NCBI GenBank assembly: GCA_001800285.1
Contig: MGVC01000081.1
Coordinates: forward strand, 52,856 to 116,855
Source: Elusimicrobia bacterium RIFOXYA2_FULL_39_19
GTDB taxonomy: Bacteria > Elusimicrobiota > Endomicrobiia > CG1-02-37-114 > XYA2-FULL-39-19
Direction of reading: 5' to 3'
DNA: 64,000 bases
Under the pieces are notes generated by a model that saw only the letters and a program-made list of their open reading frames with translations, made no database searches and was not told the origin of the DNA. Shown piece after piece: positions 1-9,400 of the stretch (its first letter is position 1; each line of letters starts with the position of its first letter). The translations under genes were made by a program, and so were the position numbers.

Positions 1-2
1 GT

Positions 3-467
3 GACAGTATTAGCAAAGACGGTGACGGCAGTTTCTGGGCTTGGACCATATCTCCCAAAATACGGCTTTACAAAGATGTTGACACTGACGGTAAATATAG
101 TACAGGGGATACCGTGAAGTACGTTTATACAGGTTCAGAGGTTTATGGGATTAACAATGACGGTGGTGTTTTATCAGAAAATGATTTGGCTGTTTCTGAA
201 TCAAATGTATTTTCAATTGCAAAAGAAATTGCTTTTCATAATAGTATATTTGTCAGAGAGGGCGATTCAAGCTCTGTCTTGTTCAACAATACTTATAACA
301 ACAACGATGACATTCCGGCTTCTGTAAGTGATAAAGTAAAAAGTGATTTTAATGCGCTTCCCAGTTTTTTCAGCAAAGGAAATCTTGATTTGATATTTAC
401 TCCGGATATTGCTATACCTATTGCACAGAAGCTGGCTTCACAGATTGATAAATTTAATTCTAATTGA
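3..467 (+). CDS. C-terminal end of a secreted/cell-surface protein (5' truncated by the window)
   Basis: The frame is open from the left edge to a TGA stop, so only the last ~154 residues are visible. The ORF track begins at an internal GTG (114), which is not the real start. The visible part has an acidic loop DVDTDGKYSTGD that fits the 12-residue EF-hand/dockerin calcium pattern (D1, D3, D5, G6, D12), preceded by a similar KDGDG. The rest is polar without membrane segments. It lies 13 bp upstream of a secreted-protein gene on the same strand and probably shares its transcript. Function is not recognisable; an extracellular calcium-binding repeat protein is a guess. Confidence 0.7.
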   Translation, partial: DSISKDGDGSFWAWTISPKIRLYKDVDTDGKYSTGDTVKYVYTGSEVYGINNDGGVLSENDLAVSESNVFSIAKEIAFHNSIFVREGDSSSVLFNNTYNNNDDIPASVSDKVKSDFNALPSFFSKGNLDLIFTPDIAIPIAQKLASQIDKFNSN

Positions 468-480
468 AAGGTTTTGTAAA

Positions 481-1236
481 TTGATTAAGAAAATATCGCT
501 AATTGCCGTAATTGTACTTTTTTATGCATCCAGCCTTTATTGCGGAGATGATTTTCTTACTTCTGAAGTTACAAGGATTAGTACAAAACTTATAGACAAT
601 CCTGCTGATTTTTTATTTAACCTTCACTCAGACAATGTGGATTTTACTCCTGTCCCGAAAGATAAAAATGTAACTATTCGTACAAATTTTTATCCCACCA
701 CTTTTCCAACAACCTGGGTTAATTTAAACTTTAAAGTAAAGGTACTATCTGACAGCGGATATACCCCTTGGATTCCGCAGGTGGATTTAATAGGCCAGTA
801 TGGCAAAGTAATGGCTATAGATATGGCCGCCAGCGATGTAGACAGCAGCAGCTCATCCACAAAGGTCTCAAACAGTGACATGGCATACGGGCTCATGGTA
901 ACCAAGGCTGTTTCAGAAACTACCCGTTTGTTTTTTGGTTTGTGTTACTCAAAAATGGAACTGATAGTAGATTTGGGAAATAATGATAATGATGATAATG
1001 CTGTTAGCAGTATTTCCTTAAGTGCCAATGATACATTTTTTGTTTCAGGCATTGAAAATAGCCTGAGTGATGATAAGCCAAGCTATGTAAAAGCCCATTT
1101 AGGGTACGGATTAAGAACTAAAAAAATTGTTTCAAGAATCGGGTGGTATTCAAACCATTTTGAAACGGGATTCAATTTTTATCCCGAAGGGTTATTTGTC
1201 ATGCATTATTTTATGGCTTGGCACTGGAATTTTTAA
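481..1236 (+). CDS. Hypothetical secreted or outer-membrane protein
   Basis: I place the start at the TTG at 481 rather than the in-frame ATG at 409. It follows an AAAGG-like ribosome site, avoids a long overlap with the preceding gene, and gives a clean signal peptide (KKIS followed by a hydrophobic stretch ending around LYCGDD). The mature ~230 residues are rich in aromatic and alternating polar/hydrophobic residues and end in an aromatic residue (HWNF), typical of outer-membrane beta-barrels. No family was recognised. It sits in a same-strand run of three envelope proteins (481-4158), with only 3 bp to the next gene, so an operon is likely. Confidence 0.65.
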   Translation: MIKKISLIAVIVLFYASSLYCGDDFLTSEVTRISTKLIDNPADFLFNLHSDNVDFTPVPKDKNVTIRTNFYPTTFPTTWVNLNFKVKVLSDSGYTPWIPQVDLIGQYGKVMAIDMAASDVDSSSSSTKVSNSDMAYGLMVTKAVSETTRLFFGLCYSKMELIVDLGNNDNDDNAVSSISLSANDTFFVSGIENSLSDDKPSYVKAHLGYGLRTKKIVSRIGWYSNHFETGFNFYPEGLFVMHYFMAWHWNF

Positions 1237-1239
1237 ATT

Positions 1240-2475
1240 ATGAAAATGCATAAAAAAATAAACATTCTTACTTTAGCAGGATTGCTGGCAATTACCTATC
1301 TTTCAGGTTTACATGCAGTGCAGTTCGCCCCATATTATGATTTTAAGCTTACCCAGGGAGTTTCTGTGCCGTCAAGAGGAACACCTGAGTTTACCTTGTG
1401 TCTTGCAAATGACCTGGGTTTTATAGCAAGGGTGCATCCAAAACACTCCATTGTGGCATTTTATGAATTAAAATATATAGGCCCTTCCATAAATAGGGAT
1501 GGTTCTTCCATAAGAAGTCTTGAAGGTTCAAGTTTTACGGATAGATATATTGATTATTTATTCATAGTAAGACACAGTTGGGTTTACAGCAAAATGTTTA
1601 CCTTTAAAACACAAGTAGATTCCATGATTGAAAATACAAGAACCGGCGCTAACGAAGCTTGGGGTTATGGATTGTATGATTTTAACAGAACCGGTCTGAT
1701 GTTTAGTGCTGATATGACTTTTGAAACTTTCAAGCTGGATGCGTCAATCCAATACAGCCTGCTTGATTTTCCAAATTATACCGACTTATTGGGGGAATTA
1801 CAGGCGGGTGCCGGTGATGGCGAATCCCAAACTGGAAAGCAAAATCATAATATCCTGCAAATCCGTTCGAATCTTAAATATAAAGGTAATAAGTTCAGTT
1901 TAGGAACCACAATGCAGTCATATTTAAAACAGAAAGTAGTCACCAGCGTTGTGCAGGCAAATGGTACTTATTATTCAGCAGAGTTACAAAAAGAAAATCT
2001 TATTAGTATTGGCGTCGAGAGAAAACAAAAGGTATCTGAGTTTTTAATTTTGTCTCCTTATTTGTCATATAAAATAAAAGATTCTAATCAGAATTATCAG
2101 CATTTTACCACGGCAGGTTCTTCCGTTCCCGTGGCCTACCAGGGAGACTATTATGATTACACGGAGCTTACAGTAGGGCTTCCCATGATATTTATTTTAA
2201 GTGAAAAATGGGATTTAATACTTACCCCTGAATTAAGCCAAAAAAATTATTCTTCCAGGCCGCCTCTGGATGCAAACAATAATTTTACTGACGGCAAACA
2301 AGCCAATAACCTGATGCTTATGAATGTGGCATTTGAAAAGAAGTCCAGTGAAGTGGCTCGCTGGGCATTATTTTATTCATACCAGCAGCAGGCATCAAAC
2401 GTACGCTTTGAAAAATACCTTCCTTATAATTATTCCGGATCTTTTTTTGGAATAAAGTATTCGCTAAGATACTAA
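1240..2475 (+). CDS. Hypothetical outer-membrane beta-barrel protein
   Basis: This 411-residue protein has an N-terminal signal peptide (basic MKMHKKIN, hydrophobic core, cleavage near GLHA-VQF). A long series of amphipathic beta-strands follows, and the last residues (KYSLRY) form the aromatic-ended final strand expected of an outer-membrane barrel. It starts 3 bp after the upstream gene's stop and probably belongs to the same operon. No specific family or substrate can be assigned from sequence; a porin-like or TonB-independent barrel is a reasonable reading. Confidence 0.65.
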   Translation: MKMHKKINILTLAGLLAITYLSGLHAVQFAPYYDFKLTQGVSVPSRGTPEFTLCLANDLGFIARVHPKHSIVAFYELKYIGPSINRDGSSIRSLEGSSFTDRYIDYLFIVRHSWVYSKMFTFKTQVDSMIENTRTGANEAWGYGLYDFNRTGLMFSADMTFETFKLDASIQYSLLDFPNYTDLLGELQAGAGDGESQTGKQNHNILQIRSNLKYKGNKFSLGTTMQSYLKQKVVTSVVQANGTYYSAELQKENLISIGVERKQKVSEFLILSPYLSYKIKDSNQNYQHFTTAGSSVPVAYQGDYYDYTELTVGLPMIFILSEKWDLILTPELSQKNYSSRPPLDANNNFTDGKQANNLMLMNVAFEKKSSEVARWALFYSYQQQASNVRFEKYLPYNYSGSFFGIKYSLRY

Positions 2476-2523
2476 ACCTAAAAAAACTGTTCTAACAAAT
2501 TAATCAAACATCTTGGAGGAAAC

Positions 2524-4158
2524 ATGGGATTTAAAAATGTTTTTTGTAAGTTAGTTTTGTTTTTATTTGCCACTCTATTCTCAGTAAAAACATCTTTTGC
2601 TGTTCCCTTCATGGTAAATGGGGCGCGTCCCATGGGTATGGGTGGAGCGTATACTGCCATTGGTGATTCTTCTTTAGCGGGGTACTGGAACCCGGCGGCA
2701 CTTTACGGCCAGGATGGTTTTGATTTAAAGTTAAATTTAGGTGCCGGAATGGATTTTACTGGTAGCATTCTTGAAAAAGCCAATAACATTGCTGATTTTT
2801 CAACCCAACTTGGTGAACTTGAAACTTCACAGCAAAATGGCGGCAATCTGGATATAAGAAAAATCAGCGCCATCACAACGGCCATGAAAAACCTTCAAGA
2901 ATTGGGCTCCGGCTCAAGCGGAATGGTTATGAATATTTCCGGAGGGCTTGGGCTTAGAATAGGCAGGTATGTTTTATCTGTGAATAATTATAGTTTTATA
3001 AGTGCTAAACCAAAAATTGAGTTGTTTGGTTTTTATCTTGGGTCTGCCACGGTAGATGCTTCAGCTCTGGGAATAAGAAAAAGTTCTAACCGGTTGCTTA
3101 TACCAAATGATTCAGATTCAGAAACCCAGGAATTACAGGGTATTGCCATAGATGCATCATCACAAACCATTGCTGACCCTACAAATTCAGCACTTTTAAA
3201 TGAAAGAGATGATTTAGAGACTCAGATTTCCTGGATAAAGACTGCTTTAAAGGATGCCGGTGTGGAAGTTCCGGCAGGGTTAACAGATCAGCAGATTGCA
3301 AATGCGCTTATAAATACTGCAGTAAATAACAATGTCACTGAAGAAGAATTGCAAACATCAATCGCAACAGTAAAAGAAAGCAGGGAATTGCTTGAAATGG
3401 TATTAGGTGGTTCTGATCCAACCAAGACATTTTCTGATAATCAATCAAATTTAACTTTTCGCGGTCTTAACATCACGGAAATAGGAATCGGTTCTGCCTG
3501 GCCCCTTTATTTTGAGAACCTTTATGCAGGGGTTACTCTTAAATATATGACTGGAGCCTATGGTTTTTACAGACAGAATATTTTTGAAAACGAAACAGAG
3601 CTTGGCGATTCAGTGGATTTAATAGCTAATAACACAAAACAGTCATCACAGATAGGTTTAGATGTGGGTCTTTTGTATAACAAGAAGCAAGACTGGAATG
3701 CAACATTCGGCTTAACAATGAAAAACCTTAACAGCCCTACATTTACCGCACCGGCTGCCGCAAAAGAATACGGTGAAGAAGACATTAAATTTGACCCTCA
3801 GATTAGATTAGGTGCGGCTTACTATGTTTTTAATTTCTGGTCTTTATCAACAGACATGGACCTGACCAGCAATAAATCTTTAATCCCGGGTTATGAGACA
3901 AAAATGTTCTCTTTTGGTACTGAAATAAATCTTATTAACCAGTCGTGGCTTAACCTACCCTTTAGGTTTGGAATGATGAAAAATCTTGCAGCATCAGACG
4001 AAGGAATTATTATGACGGCCGGATTAGGTATGAATTTGGGCGGTTTTACAATAGATTTTTCCGGCGCAGTTGGCGCAAGTACTACAAAAGTAAAGGCAGA
4101 CTCAGAAGCCATACCTGAAAATGCAAATATGCAGGTGAGTATAGCTTTTGATTTCTAA
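2524..4158 (+). CDS. PorV/TraF-like outer-membrane beta-barrel protein
   Basis: A 544-residue protein with a TTGGAGG ribosome site, a signal peptide (cleavage near SFA-VPF) and, directly after it, the motif RPMGMGGAYTAIGDSS...YWNPA. That motif is characteristic of the FadL/PorV/TraF_2 superfamily of outer-membrane barrels. The N-terminal conserved block is followed by a polar helical insert (about residues 190-310) and a C-terminal barrel ending in AFDF. In type IX secretion systems a PorV barrel works with SprA. A SprA-like gene lies 2.3 kb downstream, so a partner role is possible, but this subgroup is also common in genomes without that system. It is the last gene of the plus-strand envelope cluster and converges on lptG. 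Confidence 0.65.
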   Translation: MGFKNVFCKLVLFLFATLFSVKTSFAVPFMVNGARPMGMGGAYTAIGDSSLAGYWNPAALYGQDGFDLKLNLGAGMDFTGSILEKANNIADFSTQLGELETSQQNGGNLDIRKISAITTAMKNLQELGSGSSGMVMNISGGLGLRIGRYVLSVNNYSFISAKPKIELFGFYLGSATVDASALGIRKSSNRLLIPNDSDSETQELQGIAIDASSQTIADPTNSALLNERDDLETQISWIKTALKDAGVEVPAGLTDQQIANALINTAVNNNVTEEELQTSIATVKESRELLEMVLGGSDPTKTFSDNQSNLTFRGLNITEIGIGSAWPLYFENLYAGVTLKYMTGAYGFYRQNIFENETELGDSVDLIANNTKQSSQIGLDVGLLYNKKQDWNATFGLTMKNLNSPTFTAPAAAKEYGEEDIKFDPQIRLGAAYYVFNFWSLSTDMDLTSNKSLIPGYETKMFSFGTEINLINQSWLNLPFRFGMMKNLAASDEGIIMTAGLGMNLGGFTIDFSGAVGASTTKVKADSEAIPENANMQVSIAFDF

Positions 4159-4195
4159 GCAATAAAACATTTTTATTATATTTATTATAAATGAT

Positions 4196-5293
4196 TTATC
4201 GAGACATTTTAAAAAACAGCCAAAATCCAAGAACAATAAATATAATATTGGTCAGCCAGGCGCTTAAAAGTGTGTTTAAATGCCCGGCCTCGCCTAAAAC
4301 TCTTCCAAAAGACATTAGTATCCAATAAAAGAATGATATAAATAATACATAACCAATGCCTCTAAGCTTAGCATACTTGCCGCTTAAACCGATGGCAAAA
4401 GGAATTCCTAAAAACATTACTACAATTCCTGCAAAGGGGTATGAGTAGCGCATGAAATAAGCAACTTTGAGCTTTGTTGAAGGCAGTGAAGAATTAGTAA
4501 GTTTATTTATTTCATATTTCAAATCAGAATTGGTCATCATATCGGTGTTTTTCATGGCGGGCACAAAATCATTGGGTTTTACATCCATCTTTAGGGGTTT
4601 TTCGCTAAAATAATTTTCTGAGGTTATCTCTTTTCCGTTGTTGGCATACATTCTTTCAACTACACGGTTTAAAACCCACTCATTATTTAGATAAGTCATT
4701 TTTTGTGCCTTAACCTGCCGCATAAGCCTTAAATCGTTATCAAAAATATCAATAGTTACATCATACATAATGTTTTTTTTCGTGTCATAGGCGCCTATGG
4801 TAAATATTTCTCCGCCGGTGCTTTTATATATAATACCTTTGTGTTTTATATTTAGATTGGCCTCGTGTTTATAAAGTGTTATCTCACGCATATCAAAAGT
4901 TTTCTCAAAACCGTTTGGAATAAGTTTGTTGTTTAAAAAAAGGCCGAAAATGGAAATCAGAAGCCCTATCAGGAAAAAAGGCATAAAAACGTAACGCAGG
5001 TTAATACCACAGGATTTCATGGCTGTTATTTCGTTATCCCGGGACAAGCGGTTCATGGAAAACATTAAACCGGATAAAACTGATACGGGTAAAGAATCTC
5101 TAATCCATGACGGTAGTAAAAGCGCAAGGTATTGAAATATAAAGGTAAATGAAGCATTATTATTCACAAAGTCGCTTAATCGGAAGAAAAATTCTGATAT
5201 CATAAAAATCAGGCAGAAAAAAACCAAGGCCAGGCTAAAAGATACCGAAAATTCTTTAACCAGATAAATTAGCAATATATTTTTCTTTTTCAT
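4196..5293 (-). CDS. lptG: LptG-type lipopolysaccharide export permease (YjgP/YjgQ family)
   Basis: This 365-residue inner-membrane protein has the LptF/LptG layout: N-terminal transmembrane helices (about residues 10-120, including the RDSLPVSVLSG and RLSRDNEI signatures), a central periplasmic beta domain, and three C-terminal helices (about 275-360). With LptB it would form the ABC transporter that pulls lipopolysaccharide from the inner membrane. Its start overlaps the stop of the upstream paralogue by 4 bp (ATGA), so the two are translationally coupled. The F/G names rest on gene order, because both belong to the same family. Confidence 0.85.
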   Translation of the reverse strand: MKKKNILLIYLVKEFSVSFSLALVFFCLIFMISEFFFRLSDFVNNNASFTFIFQYLALLLPSWIRDSLPVSVLSGLMFSMNRLSRDNEITAMKSCGINLRYVFMPFFLIGLLISIFGLFLNNKLIPNGFEKTFDMREITLYKHEANLNIKHKGIIYKSTGGEIFTIGAYDTKKNIMYDVTIDIFDNDLRLMRQVKAQKMTYLNNEWVLNRVVERMYANNGKEITSENYFSEKPLKMDVKPNDFVPAMKNTDMMTNSDLKYEINKLTNSSLPSTKLKVAYFMRYSYPFAGIVVMFLGIPFAIGLSGKYAKLRGIGYVLFISFFYWILMSFGRVLGEAGHLNTLLSAWLTNIIFIVLGFWLFFKMSR

Positions 5294-6378
5294 TTTCGTA
5301 ACAACCTTTTCATAAACATTAGCCCGATAATAAACGTTACCGCATTAGGAAACCACATAATATATTTTACAGGTATAAATACCAGTTTTTCCGTAAGCGT
5401 AATGCAGCCGATAAGCAGGAAGTAATAGAAAATGATTATGCCTATACTTATCCCAAAACCTACGGTTCTTCCTCCTCTGTGAAAAATAATGCCTATCGGC
5501 AGCCCTACCAGTACCAGACAAAACACTGCAGACCCTATTACCCAGCGGGAGTAGTACTCTGCTTCCAGTAAACGTAAAATGAATTTGTTATCAGCATTTA
5601 TTCTCATTTCTTCGCGCAGTTCTTCTCCTGTAAATTCTCTGCGGGATTTATTGGTTACATCAAGTTTTACTTCTTCATAAAATGGAATAGTCATAACATA
5701 ATCTGAAAAAGTAATATGGGTTATTTTTTCCGGCGCCTTTGTCGGATTTGTTTGTATGGTTCCATCTCTTAAATTAAACACTATTTTATCAGAATTTATC
5801 TGCGCAGTTCCTGACTTTGCGGCAATTTGCATATAATCCGGATTGATTTTATATATGATTACGCGGTTAAGGTCATTATTTTTCTTATTTATATCATTTA
5901 TATATATCATGTAATCGCCTATTTTTAAGAAAGATTTTTCTTCAAATTTAAAAGAGGTTTGTTTCTTCATTACGGAAATATAAACGCTTCTAAATTCAGA
6001 CTGCATTTTAGGTATTACATTTTGGTTTAACCAGGTAAGCAGAATGCTTAAAATTATAGCCAGGACAAGTGGCTGGAAAGTAAAGCGCAGGGTGTGTATG
6101 CCCGCTGAATTAAGCGCTATTATTTCGTTATCTTCCGAAAGGCGCCCGTAGGTAAGCAGAATTGCAAACAAAATAGACATAGGAATAGTAACGCTGAACA
6201 TAGACAAAACAAGATAAAAAGTAAGCTGGAGGGTTATGAGAATTCCGGCGCCTTTGTTTATCAGCAGGTCAATCAGCTGGAACAGGTTGTTTAATACCAG
6301 TACAAAGGTAAAAACAAACAATCCGCCCAAAAATGACTTTATAGACTCTTTATAAATGTACTTTGTAAGTATTTTCAT
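5290..6378 (-). CDS. lptF: LptF-type lipopolysaccharide export permease (YjgP/YjgQ family)
   Basis: A 362-residue paralogue of the downstream gene with the same design: N-terminal helices carrying the SVTIPMSILFAILLTYGR and RLSEDNEI signatures, a periplasmic jellyroll-like middle (about residues 130-260), and three C-terminal helices. It is the first gene of a two-gene minus-strand operon and is transcribed divergently from the SprA-like gene. A TATAAT box on this strand (6401-6406) lies in the 79-bp divergent spacer. Its presence implies a lipopolysaccharide or lipo-oligosaccharide outer membrane. Confidence 0.85.
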   Translation of the reverse strand: MKILTKYIYKESIKSFLGGLFVFTFVLVLNNLFQLIDLLINKGAGILITLQLTFYLVLSMFSVTIPMSILFAILLTYGRLSEDNEIIALNSAGIHTLRFTFQPLVLAIILSILLTWLNQNVIPKMQSEFRSVYISVMKKQTSFKFEEKSFLKIGDYMIYINDINKKNNDLNRVIIYKINPDYMQIAAKSGTAQINSDKIVFNLRDGTIQTNPTKAPEKITHITFSDYVMTIPFYEEVKLDVTNKSRREFTGEELREEMRINADNKFILRLLEAEYYSRWVIGSAVFCLVLVGLPIGIIFHRGGRTVGFGISIGIIIFYYFLLIGCITLTEKLVFIPVKYIMWFPNAVTFIIGLMFMKRLLRK

Positions 6379-6400
6379 AATTTATTCAGTTTCCGTGTGA

Positions 6401-6433
6401 ATTATAGCAAAAAAAACAAAAATACGCTATAAT
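6401..6433. promoter_or_regulatory. Divergent promoter region (lptF / sprA-like)
   Basis: Two TATAAT hexamers lie in the 79-bp divergent spacer: one on the minus strand at 6401-6406 facing lptF, and one on the plus strand at 6428-6433 facing the SprA-like gene. Neither has a convincing -35 hexamer at 17 bp, so the assignment rests on the -10 boxes and position. Confidence 0.5.
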
Positions 6434-6457
6434 ATAGCCTAAGAAGGCGTAAAATTT

Positions 6458-9400
6458 ATGCCCATAATTAAAATTATTAAAATATTTATATTATTTATAA
6501 TACTTGCAGTTACCTCATTTATACTGTCTGGAACCCTGTATTCTCAGTTTAAATACATTCCTCAAAATGGACCTACAATAAAAGATACCGAAGAAACTCA
6601 GCAGGAAAACACTACCACAGAACCGGCAGAAGATGAAGAGGAATTTCAATTTACGCCCCAAAAGTGGAACAAAGCCCGCGGGGACATTGAAGAAGGCAAA
6701 AAACCCGGTGATGTGGTAGAAGTTTCCTCAAAAGCGGTAGTCGCAGAGTTGCCGCCTCCGCCCTCAAACGCAACGGTTGAATTTACTGAATATGACACCA
6801 AGCTTACTATTAACGGCAGAAAATTTATTGGCGTGAAGTTTACTGCCATGGAATATGATAAACCGGACAACACCAGAAGAAACTCTTCAAGTTTTGATAT
6901 GAAGCAGGAATTGCAGGTAAAAATCAAAGGTGAGGTAGGCAAAAAAATCAAGGTAAATGTTGATTTTGACGATACTGTTTCAGACCGGCGAGATATTTCC
7001 GTTGCTTACCGCGGGGACCCTGAAGAAGTGGTGCAGGAAGCGGCTTTCGGTGACATTGTATTATCCCTGCCAAACACGGAGTTTGTAGGTTACAGCAGGC
7101 AGGCTTTTGGTATAAAACTTGATACAAGGGTAAATCTTAACAAAGAAAAAACCAGAAAACTCAGGACTCTGCTTATTGCCAGCCAGACCAAGGGTACACC
7201 TGAGTCAAAGCGTTTCACAGGATTTACCACTATGGAACACCAGGAAATCCCTGTTGAGAGTTATTCAAAAAGAAAATACTTCAAAGTAGCTTTTGGAACA
7301 GATAAAATTAAAGAAGGAACTATAGAAGTTTATAGAAAAGTACCTGTAACTACTGACCAAAACGTATCCTGGATTCAGTATTCCACATTTAACTATACCG
7401 GTACAGATATTAGCTCAGCTCAGTTCAAAATGCTTTACCCCATTACTGATTACGCTGTTGATTATAATAACGGTATCCTGGTTTTTAACGGCTCTCAGGA
7501 TATTGATGCAATAATCGGCGTGTATTACAAAAAAGATGACGGTGTCGGGCTTCAGGGATCTTTAAAAGATAATACCGGGAAAATACAAAAAATCGTGCTT
7601 ATAAAAGATGAAAGAAATACTGCTTCTACAGAACTTAAAAATTATTATCATTTAAACAGAACCCAGATAGTGCCAGATAACTACAATAGTAATTTTGTGT
7701 TGGAAATACATAACGGCAACAAAGTACCTACTGTAGAAGAATGGAGCCAGAAAACCTCTACTACCACCATTCCCCGCTACAGGGAAAACATTATTATGAA
7801 TTTTGACAAAGGTTATTTCTATGTAGTAGATAAAAACAATGAGAATACTTCCTGGAATTTTTTTAGTAAACAGATTTATGAAACAGAAAGCCCGGTCCAG
7901 TCCGGATATAAATTTTTCCTTGAGTACCGTTTAAGAAAGAAAACATTTGATACCAGAATGGGTGTCATACCCCAGTCTGAACAGGTTATATTAGACGGCA
8001 AAAAGCTTGAAAGAGACAAGGATTACACCATAGATTATGACATTGGTACCGTAGAAATATTAAACCAAAACAGAATAACGGACAGCAGTGTAATAGATAT
8101 GAGTTATGAGTATTCCACTTTTGGCCTGGCGGTAGGGGAAACATTTCTTGGTTTAAGAAGTGAACTTTCACTAACTAATAATATTTTTATAGGCATAAGC
8201 GTTTTACAGAATAATCCTCCGAGCCCGCAATCCGTGCCGGATTTAAGGTCTGTAATAGGTGATAAAAAAGTTTATGAAATTGATTCACGTATTACGGGAA
8301 TCAATTTCGGGCCTTTATCCATAGGTTTTGGAGGAGAAAAAGCTATCAGTGAACGAAATACAAATAAATTCGGCAGCGCTCTTATAGATTCAATGGAAGG
8401 CATCAAGGATACTGCAGGGCCTTCTATTACCAGAGATTCCTGGAAGTACGGGCATACTTCAACACCATATCCTCCGGATTCAATAGACTGGCAGAATTCA
8501 GACGAATATATTCGCAATATTTACGGGCTTTCTGAATCAGATGTAAAAGAAGAGAGACAGTCTGTCTTAGATGTTACCTACAATCTTGCCGATACAACTT
8601 CCTGTGCAATTGTTCAGAATCTTTCTTATTCGGGGCTGGATTTCAGTAAGAAAGATTATTTTGAAATACGGCTCTCCGGAAGCATGAATGCGGGTTATCT
8701 ACCGAATGAAAACGATGAAGTAATAATAGAATTTGGCCAGTTTAACGAAGACGTGGATCATGATGACACTCTTGATACAGAAGACAATATAATAGTAAAT
8801 AATAGCTTGAATGAAGGCGAAGATATTGGTTGGCTTTTTAATCCTTCTGTCTTTCCCGGAAAAGAAAAAAGAGTAGGTCCGGCAAATGGTTTGATTGATA
8901 CGGAAGACCTTAATAATGACCGTAATCTGCAGGCAAGCGATGAAGTGATTGAAGGAAGGCAGTTTGTCATTAAAATGAGTTCATTTGTCAATCAGTCCAC
9001 CTGGTTGTTTCATACAGATGGATTAGGCAAACAAAACATTACTAACTGGCAGTATGTAAAACAGGTAAGAGTAACTGTGAAAGCGCCTGGTAAAAAGGGT
9101 ACGGTAAGAATAGGCAAAATAAATGTAGTAGGTATAGATAAAAAATGGGGAAGTTTAACACCCGGGTTAACAGTCAGTGCTGTAAATAATTACGAAGATG
9201 CAACCTATAGAGCAATATCTCCGGCAAATATGGCCACCTATCCGGACAACTTGAAATATTATGAAAGTCTTTACGGCGGGTATACGCAAGGTGTCTATAA
9301 ACAGGAACAGGCACTCCAGATGTACTATGATTTTAAATCAACTTCTAGTGTAGTGGCAAGATTAACCAGGCCTATGGATTTAACTTCCGGGAAAACCATT